Below, one piece after another: positions 56,155-64,000 of a stretch of 64,000 bases of DNA. Where the stretch lies: contig NC_081412.1 of assembly GCF_030272615.1 (NCBI RefSeq), positions 683,526,583 to 683,590,582 on the forward strand. The letters are read 5' to 3'. Both the position numbers and the translations under genes were made by a program. Source of the stretch: Cryptomeria japonica (Eukaryota; Streptophyta; Pinopsida; Cupressales; Cupressaceae). The notes beneath the pieces were generated by a model. That model worked only from the letters and a program-made list of their open reading frames with translations, ran no database searches and was not told the origin of the DNA. Position 1 is the stretch's first letter; every line of letters begins with the position of its first letter.

Positions 56155-58610
56155 ATTCCAAACACTGAGAGGGGGGGTAAATCAATGTTTGAGGCCAAAT
56201 TTCCTTTTTAAACAAATCTGATATAGTAATTGATAAATGTACTAAGATGCCACTTTGAAACTTTTCAACCTGAAAAATGCAATAAGTATGAAGTAGGCAT
56301 GCAATAGAGACCTTTAAAGAATTTCACAAAATAATACTAACACCATAATTTTCCTGAGTGGAAAAACCTCCTGGGGGATAAAAACCACTCGCAAATTGCC
56401 TCACTAGCTTATGATAAAAAATTGCTACAATAGTTTGAATGCCTCACTAGCAGAGATAATTTCAAGTCCCACTGAAATTCACAAAAAAATCACTGTGTCT
56501 CACTGACAAAACATTTTAACAACTGAACAACTTAAAGGAATAAATACATAGGGTTACTTTGTTTCACTAAAGCACATCTCAGTTGTTACAAGTGTGGTTG
56601 TCATTGCTCCAAAAGATCAACTTGTTAATGCCTGATACAATAGCTAGACTTATAAAATCCACAAGAGATGGTTAAGAAATGTCACAAACCTGAGTGTTGT
56701 GTTGCACATCACAAGGAGACCAAGGGGGAACACCTTGCAACAATCCCCCCCCCCCCAAACGCAAGCGAGGGGTTTGAACCTATGACCGAGCAATGATAAC
56801 ACTTGTTACAAGTGTGGTTGTCATTGCACCAAAAGATTGAAGGTCAGTTAATGCTCGATACAACCACCAGACTTATAAAATCCATAGGAGGAAATTAAGA
56901 CATGCCACAAACCCGAGCATTGCGCTGTGCAACACAAGGAGACCAAGGGTGCACACCTTGCAACATTAGTTTTATACAAACATGTTTTATACCTTACAAA
57001 CTTCACTATTAAAAGGTTGTCAGATATAAACCATATATTCATACAAATATTGATTTCATCTTAATACATATTTTGCATAATGATTTACAATAAACTTTGT
57101 GCAAGATGCACACAAAATTTTTCATAGATGATACAAGCCACTATCAAGCAGAATGATAGTAAAAGAAGAATGCCTTGTTCTTTTCTTCAACTAACTTCTA
57201 TGTCACTATTTTTGAAAGGAAGAGATTTAAAGAAGCTCTTGATTTATTTCTATTTAATCACAAACCCAAAAAAAATCACAACATTTCTTCCTATTCGAAC
57301 CCTTTTTCAAGAAAACAAAACCCTATTTATATTTCCCATCTCAAACTGCAGTGACTTCTCAGCCATTATTTATAACTGTCATTTTCACTAGAACTGAAAA
57401 TTGACCCTTCATAATTGTTCAAAAAAAAAAATGAATCAAAATAGTGTATATTCAACCAAGAAAAGGCTCTTTCCTTTCTCATCATTGACAAATAGTAATT
57501 ACTTTTATTTTTTCAAATCAAAACATGGTTACCAGATTTAGGAGTCTAATTGATCTACATACTAAACCAAGTCAAGCATGAGTCCAAAACAAGGTCCATT
57601 GTTACTCCCCCAAGTCAAACAAGAGCCCAAGAGTGTTGTGGCAGCCGTAATCCTATAGCTAGGGTTTCAAGAAATAACTTGTGTGATTCCAAGTGCCCAC
57701 AAAATAAGATTAGGGCTTGCAAAACAAAATGAAATTTCTTTTACAATGCCTCAAAAAAAAATGAGAATTAGCTAAGATGTTGTCAAGATTCCCAATGATT
57801 TTGTCTTCCAAAAAGCACGTAATTTCTCTTTCAAATGATAACGTATTTCCACATAATAATGTCTATCCAAATACCGAACATCAAGGAAAGAGTGTGTTGA
57901 GCACAATGATGCTGACCACTTTTCAAACCATTGTAAGGCTGTATTTGTTACACATCATGTCGACCAAAATAATCACCAATGTGCCAAGTGAAAATGCATA
58001 ATTCCTTCAAAGTCAAGGACTTTTAATTTCTTTGCAGATGATATTGTTCCCGACACAATGCTTATTTAATCAAGTCTCCTCTTTACATAGTACCAAGATC
58101 TTTGCACAAGTTTGTTATGAGTTTTTAAAACTCATACACAATATTAAAAATATGATCACTTTTAATAATAATGATACCACATATGCCATATTCATAGAAT
58201 AGAAACTTGATCTTTGTCACTGAGAAGATTATAGACATGATTTAAGGTAAGAATAAAATACCTTCAAGCTCTCATTATAAGACGTCTATATATCTCATAA
58301 GCATTAGACTGCTAATGACTTATGGTCTTGCTATAACAAGCCATACATATCTTATCACAAGTTAATGATAAGATATCAATTTCTTGTTAGATACAAAACA
58401 TATGAGACATCAACAACTAAGAAAAAATGAGATACACAAAATATCAAATAACAAGACTTATCCAGAAAGACATTCAAAGACAGTATGTGAGACGAAACCA
58501 AATAGTACTTACCAAAGTCTTGAGAGAACCTTTAACCTATTATAATGCTCACTATTTCAAACCAAGTATAATGTCTCATCATGACATCAATGCCAAACTC
58601 AATGTCAGAG
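56155..58610 (-). repeat. Reverse copia LTR region
   Basis: On the minus strand it ends with ATTTACCCCCCCTCTCAGTG (about 56167-56186), as the other copia LTRs do. It is preceded on that strand by a polypurine tract at 58620-58637 (minus: GACATCAATGCCAAAGGGGG). The exact ends are unclear and the span may include secondary insertions, such as the duplication at 56582-56970. Confidence 0.68.
56582..56970 (-). repeat. Tandem duplication (about 220 bp) with a B-box-like motif
   Basis: The segment GTTACAAGTGTGGTTGTCATTG occurs at about 56585 and 56806, each followed by related sequence to ACCTTGCAACA. Between them is a C13 run (56741-56753). On the minus strand GGTTCAAACCCC (near 56770) resembles the RNA polymerase III B box (GGTTCGANTCC). 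A SINE origin is possible but unproven. Confidence 0.6.
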
Positions 58611-59319
58611 GGTTAAAAAAGCTCCCCCTTTGGCATTGATGTCAAAATTGCCACAGAAGGTATCCTATATGATCACCAATGACCTTGTCAACCTGTTAAG
58701 AATATCATTGTCACAATGAATTAGTATCAAACATAGCATATAATATATATGTCACAATGACAATAATAAGCTTGCCCTAATAATGGCCTATCACTGTCAA
58801 GAAACAGTCACTGTTAGGAAAAAGAAACCTGTGTGAACCTAATATGAATGAAATCATCTGAATGTGAATGAACCTAGTCACTTTGATGTAAACTAGTGTA
58901 AACATGTAAACCATACGAATGAATCTACTTATTGTAAAGAAGACTGGATTTTCTCACTATGATGTATATGTTTTCCTCCCCTTTTGACAACAATGGCAAA
59001 GGTCAAAGGGGTGGAATTGTAAAAAAAATTGTACTTATGCACACAAATCTGTTGTCACGGTGAAAAAAAAGAGCATCAGATAGACAAAATGAAACCAATG
59101 ATAAAGCATGATAAATTTTTCATAGAATCGAGTAACTGAACCATGATGCTTGCAACCAAAAGATGAGAACTGTAGGAAGCCACTATCATGTAACACATAA
59201 TCTTGAAAGAACAGTCATCAAAATGTAACCAGAGAACTTAGAGAATCATGAACAACTACTAAAGTGGGGAGGAAAGATGGTGCATGAATGCTCCCCCTAT
59301 GCAAATGCATGGAGCTAGA
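58611..59319 (-). other. 3' region of the reverse copia element
   Basis: Non-coding. Minus-strand purine tracts at 58620-58637, near 58975-59010 and near 59288-59300 (CATAGGGGGAGCAT), as in E4 downstream of pol. Confidence 0.65.
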
Positions 59320-59615
59320 TTAATGCAAAGCACTGAAGGGAAGAATGTGAAGTATTTCTTGTAGTGCCTCAAATGTTGCCTTAGGTAGAGGCTTAGTGAA
59401 TATATCAGCTACCTTCTCTTTTGAGGTCACATATTCCAAGAGAACTTCATTTGACAAGACTTTTTCTTGTAGGAAATGATACCTTATAGCAATATGCTTA
59501 GTTTTGGAAGGCATGATAGGGTTTTTAAAAAAATTGATTGTGGTGGTATTGTCACAGAGAATATTTATAGGTTGGGTCACTTCAACCTGTTGGGACCTCA
59601 AAAATCTTGCATAAT
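59320..59615 (-). pseudogene. Copia RNase H C-terminal fragment
   Basis: Minus strand: VEVTQPINILCDNTTTINFF, KNPIMPSKTKHIAIRYHFLQ, then EYVTSKEKVADIFTKPLPKA, the conserved copia RNase H end (E4: HSKTKHVSIK, ADIFTKPLPKE). The upstream part is lost at about 59610, where unrelated sequence begins. Confidence 0.87.
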
Positions 59616-62600
59616 TTTGACGACCCAGTTTCAAAATTTTGGTTATTGCATTCAAAATTACCTTTATTGAACATGCTTGAGTAGCCCAGTTTGTGAGCCT
59701 ATATTTTTGCACATATGAAGTATCGTGCAAAATCCTCTTGGTAAAGTGTTAAGAACCTATTAGAGAGGTCATATGTCCATTTATAGCCTCCTTGGATCAG
59801 TATTGATTTATTTTTTGTCTTGGTTTGGAGGTCCAAAGTTGGCTTGTTGATTTGCAGCAATTTAACCTTTTTGAGGAGCCCTCTTTGAGACATTGTATCC
59901 TTATACCAGATGAATACAAAGCCTAACTGACCATGTTTCATGATTCTTTGCAATTTTTTGAATTCCCATGCCAGTTGGCATAGCCCCATGAGTCCATTTG
60001 ATAAGTTTTCAAGCTCCATTCCATTTGCAAAAAGTTCAGTTTCACAAGTTGACTGTGCATAATCTACAGAAAGTAGCCCTACGTTTGAGTTTATATTTAT
60101 CGACCCTAATGACCTGCATGCACTACAATATTATATGTTATTTTCCTAGTTTATAGTCCCCCAAATTGTCATTTGATATTTTTTTAAAGCCCATTACAAA
60201 TGAACTTTTTTAGGGTTCACAATCAACATTTTTCATAACTTTCCAGAGAGGGAAAGTTGGGAGGCCAATATTTCATGCATGTGATCAAATCAAGTCAAGC
60301 CCTCTTGCACACACATTTAGGGTATCTATATGTATCAGCATACCAAGTGGAAACTCTTGAAAATGAGTTTTGATATTTTTTCCAATCAGTGATTAAGGGG
60401 GTTTCAGGTTGATTTAGCAAGTGTAGTTTCAGACAAGCCTATTTAGGGAACTTTAGGGATTAAAATATTTTGCATCATGGAGTGTCATGAAATAAGGCTA
60501 GGTATTCTAGATTCGTTGTAAAACATACTTTAGGTATGCCAACCCTCAAGGCTTGATCAAGTATTTTTGGTCAATTTTTAGAGCCGGTTTCAGGGGCTAC
60601 TCAAGTGGGTTTGGTCAAAGTTGAAATAGTTTAGCATCAAATTTTAAATTTCATTTGATCAAAATTTCGAGCCTAGGGGTACATCTAGTCAGTGTTCTGA
60701 AGCATTTTCAGTAGGTCAGTAGTTCAAAAATGACTTTTTGTTTTTAAGTTGGGTCCACCTTGGGACCCGAATAAAGTTGTGGCCTAGTAAGACCAGCTAA
60801 AACCTCGCAAGAGAAATACATATTATTTAAATCACATTGATTTTAAGAATATTGTGCTTGAATTAATTTGAAAAAGAAGGGACTATATGGAAAAAAATTT
60901 AAACCAAATGACACAAAAGGAGATTAGTTAATTAAATCATTTTGATGATTTAATAAAGAGGGCAAAATTCACAATCGTGATTATTTAAATCAATTTATTG
61001 ATTTAAATATTTAATGGGGCCCGCAGATACTTGGAGAAATAATAAATTAAAGGGTTCCCATGAAATACTCCACCAGCAATCTTATCAAATGCACGAGGAG
61101 ATGAAAAATAAAATTTTACAATGCCTCAAGAAAGAAATAAAGCATTTAAAGGGCCCACATGCCTTTAAAAGAAATTTTTTTAGTGAAAAGGTGTAAGACT
61201 TTTCAAAGTCTTAAAGAATTATTGCCCCACAAGGGGAATGAGAAACCCGATGGCAGCATGCAGGATTGTGGTGGAAAGATTCATACTGCACCCCCGCATT
61301 GATCTTGCAAGCGACGACAAAGGCACGCAGACTAAGAAAAGAAATGGGGGAAGGAGCAACCCCGATGGCTACTCCTTCATAAACTTAGTGTCGTAGTTTT
61401 TGTGGGAGCATCGATGGGGTTTGTTTGGATTCATGCATTTTCCCCATGTGAGTTATGGAAATGAATGTGGATCTCTGTAGAAATGTAGAATGTTGGGTTG
61501 TTTAAAAGAAATGGTGGGGCACGGTTCATCCCACAAGGTGTTCGCAGTATATGCACAGAGGAAATGTGAAATGAATCAATGTATTTTGAATATGCACTCA
61601 GTAGGTTAAACTTGAGTAACGAGTACGTGAGGAGAAGGAACAAATAATGGTTCGTATGGATTTGCATGGTCGCCAGCAGTATGATCGACACCTATCAAAG
61701 CATAATGGAGTTTTTTGGCAGATTGAAGTGCCACTGTGAATGCAAGGTGACTTCAGTTGAAAGTGCCTCCAAATAGATTGAAGGCTCTAGTAGAAATATG
61801 TTCGAAAGGTGAAAATATAGCCTAGGTATGAGGTTAAATTGTGTGGCCAAACAATGAGTATAGATGAGTAGTAAGAACAATGGTTACAATTTTTTCTTTG
61901 TGATATAAGGTTCGATAGATCACCTCATAGAAATATGATATCACGGGTGTCATCCCAGATATGCAAATTTGCTTGCAAGGCATGCACAAAATTACTTGTT
62001 GGAAAGGTTTTTAAATCTTTGAGCAAGCATTATTCAAAGATGAAGTTTGTTGGGTTCTACAATTGCAATGTGCCTTAAAAGGGCAAAATATGAAAATGTT
62101 AGATCAGAATTGTGGAGATGCATTGATTAGTTTGGTAATCTAGAGAGGGCATGAATTACTTGCACAGGATGGGTTGTTCTCAAATTAAGTGAACTGTTGC
62201 ATAAAATATTTCCATAAGGCATTTTTCTGAGATAAATATTTGCATAGAAAATGTTAGGGTAATATCATTACAAAAAGGATTATTTTTGTACACAAAGGCA
62301 CAAACATGATGCAATATGATTTCCTCATAAATAGCCATGCAAATATGAAGGGGGTTTATTTTACTGAAAGGTGAAATAATTTTTGAAGAGGAAAATATGC
62401 AAAGAATAACATGATAGGGCACTTTTCCAACCAAAGGGGAGCTTTTTTTATTTTCAATCAGAGAGGAAATTTATGTTGAAATTTAGAGATCTTCAAGCCA
62501 AAAGGAGTAATTTTTATTTTCAAATCCGAAATAGAAAAGCATGTCACAAAAGGTGCAGGACAAGAGACCAAAAAAGAAAAAGTTTTGGACAATGGGCAGA

Positions 62601-63650
62601 AATTTGAATATGACAAGTAATTGAAAAAGTATTTTTCAAATTTTTGAGAAGTGCAGATTAAGACAATTTTTGAGGGAAAAGAGAAGATTTAAAAGTTGTA
62701 GATTTCAATCAAGAAGACTTATAGTCATCTTTTTAAAGATTTCTTTAGGGTATTTTTCTAGGGCTTCTTCTTGATGTACTTAATCTTCTTTTCTCTTCAA
62801 TTAGATCATTTTGAATGTAACTTTTTAAAAGTGGTAGAAGAAGGACTTCCATGCATAGTCTAAACTTAAAGTAGATTTGAGTTATTCTATTTCATATTGT
62901 AATCATTTTGCTTTCAAATAGTCTATGACCTGTGTGCTAGCTATTTTTACTAGTTTTTCTGGAGTTATTGCCTTTATGTATTTCTCTCATTTTATGAAAT
63001 AAAAGATCAAGTATCCTTTATTTTTCCCCAATAAGTCTAGTGTTGTTTTATCTTCAACTTCTCTTCAAGGAAGGGATTAAATGGCTTATGATGGAATTAG
63101 AAATGATGATGTGTATATGTAGGATATCTAAGTATGGCAACATGGAAGCTACAATAGAGGGTATTAATGTCATGCATTGATTCTTAGAACTAGCTAGTTA
63201 TGTTTCACTCTATTTGGGTTTGATGTTTATTTATTGTGGGTTGACTCTCCTGCCCTAATTAGACACTGGTCATGGGGTTTGCACCTAGTTTTCAAAATCA
63301 TTTCTTTATCAAAATCTATTTTATTTTCTCCATTAGAAGTAGGATTAGTGTAGAAACCCAACGCCAATGATTGCATAGATGCTTAGAAACTAAGATTGTA
63401 GCCAAAATCAAGAGTTTATCCATCTTCCTTGGTATATTTTCATTGGGATGATCTATTATATTTTGTAATGTCATGAGTGTTAGAAGCTATAAATTGTTTG
63501 GACACTACTTAGGTTGACCTGCCTTAGTCTCGCTGAGCGAAAAGTGTGAGAGATTTCAATCTTGTGACTGGACCTTGTTCATTGGTCAAATCCTAGTCTG
63601 AGTCTGTTGATAAGTTAGTGCCTTTTCCTCTAGGACTTGGAATCTATTGA
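59616..63650. other. Unassigned 4-kb insertion-like segment between two copia fragments
   Basis: No ORF of recognisable family. It has AT-rich dyads near 60900-61020 (AATTAAATCATTTTGATGATTTAAT) and AATAAA signals near 62998. AATCT occurs at both edges (59603-59607 and 63641-63645), but the ends lack the TG..CA pattern on the right, so an LTR identity is not shown. Confidence 0.45.
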
Positions 63651-64000
63651 TTTGGGAACCAACAAAACCTTAATGTCCTTAAGTGTCTGTACCATCCAAA
63701 GAACTTGAGTGTAGCAAGATGAAGAAGAAATGTACTCTGCTTCAACTATTGACAGAGATACAAAGTCCTATTTTTTATTGTTCAATGAAACTAATTTGCC
63801 TCCTAAAAAGAAGGCATCTCCTGAAGTACTCTTTTCTCATCAAGACAACCAGCCCAGTCAACATCAGTATAATTGATTAGTGTAAAATCATTATGTTTAG
63901 GATACTAAAGACCATAATCAATAGTACCAATGATATATTTGAGTATCCTTATTACAGTTGGCCATTTCATGGAATTAATTATGTGTCGCATTGATGTCAA
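63651..64000 (-). pseudogene. Copia RT/RNase H fragment, continues beyond the window
   Basis: Minus strand: SMKWPTVIRILKYIIGTIDY, YTDVDWAGCLDE, a frameshift, DAFFLGGKLVS, then SIVEAEYISSSSCYTQVLWM and VQTLKDIKV. These match E4 [21 protein letters not shown] and LKQMLKDIKV. It may belong to the same insertion as the fragment at 59320-59615, or to a separate copy. Confidence 0.87.

Noticed and set aside
59699-60019. 106-codon minus-strand ORF after the RNase H fragment
   Set aside because: Begins after the copia similarity has ended and matches no pol segment.

Overview
The window looks like nuclear DNA from a seed plant with a large, retrotransposon-rich genome. Reasons: initiator-tRNA-Met-type primer sites (TGGTATCAGAGC), plant-type Ty3/gypsy chromoviruses and Ty1/copia elements nested inside one another, and plant receptor-like-protein (RLP) LRR sequences with the LxxLxxLxLxxNxLxGxIP pattern. 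A conifer or other gymnosperm is my guess, not something the sequence proves. I see no intact host gene, no tRNA or rRNA gene and no CRISPR array.

Layout. 1-16165: a decayed gypsy chromovirus (E1; its 5' LTR is cut by the window edge). Its integrase is split by a non-autonomous copia-like element, E2 (5575-12861, target duplication GGCAT). 16236-29300: two tandem RLP pseudogenes. The first is interrupted by a reverse copia-like solo LTR (17655 to about 18685). The second is interrupted by E5 (19776-29001, target duplication AGTAG), a gag-protease-only gypsy element in minus orientation that contains a 2.4-kb near-perfect palindrome. 29302-30768: LTR-like DNA with an array of dyad repeats. 30769-49388: gypsy chromovirus E3, arranged LTR-internal-LTR-partial internal. 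A copia element, E4 (34745-41419), is inserted in its gag. 49389-51800: unassigned AT-rich DNA. 51800-52896: the C-terminal part of a third RLP pseudogene, with cap and membrane anchor. 52897-64000: AT-rich DNA with copia remnants on both strands and an unassigned 4-kb insertion.

Most interesting observations. (1) E3 carries a small extra ORF between the primer site and gag, present in both leader copies. Its N-terminus (MVRTKQ[T/I]AQKS) nearly copies the histone H3 tail (MARTKQTARKS), and it ends in three acidic 11-residue repeats. The same element's integrase ends in a chromodomain-like segment, so an H3-tail mimic in an element that may read H3 tails is worth testing. (2) E5 has 2416-bp inverted arms with no indel, around a 1597-bp spacer. 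Short templated fillers lie at both junctions and the outer end falls near the predicted transcription start. The arms look about 99.9% identical while the element's own LTRs differ by about 3%. (3) E2 has no polymerase but encodes a coiled-coil protein with five CCHC knuckles and a second ORF of about 885 codons that I do not recognise.

How the parts relate. Target duplications order the insertions: E2 after E1, E4 after E3, E5 after the RLP duplication. All coding regions are broken by stops and frameshifts. Many stops are TAG where Gln is expected, as predicted for decay of methylated CAG sites. Any remaining activity would most plausibly come from small ORFs (ORF0) or LTR regulatory sequence.
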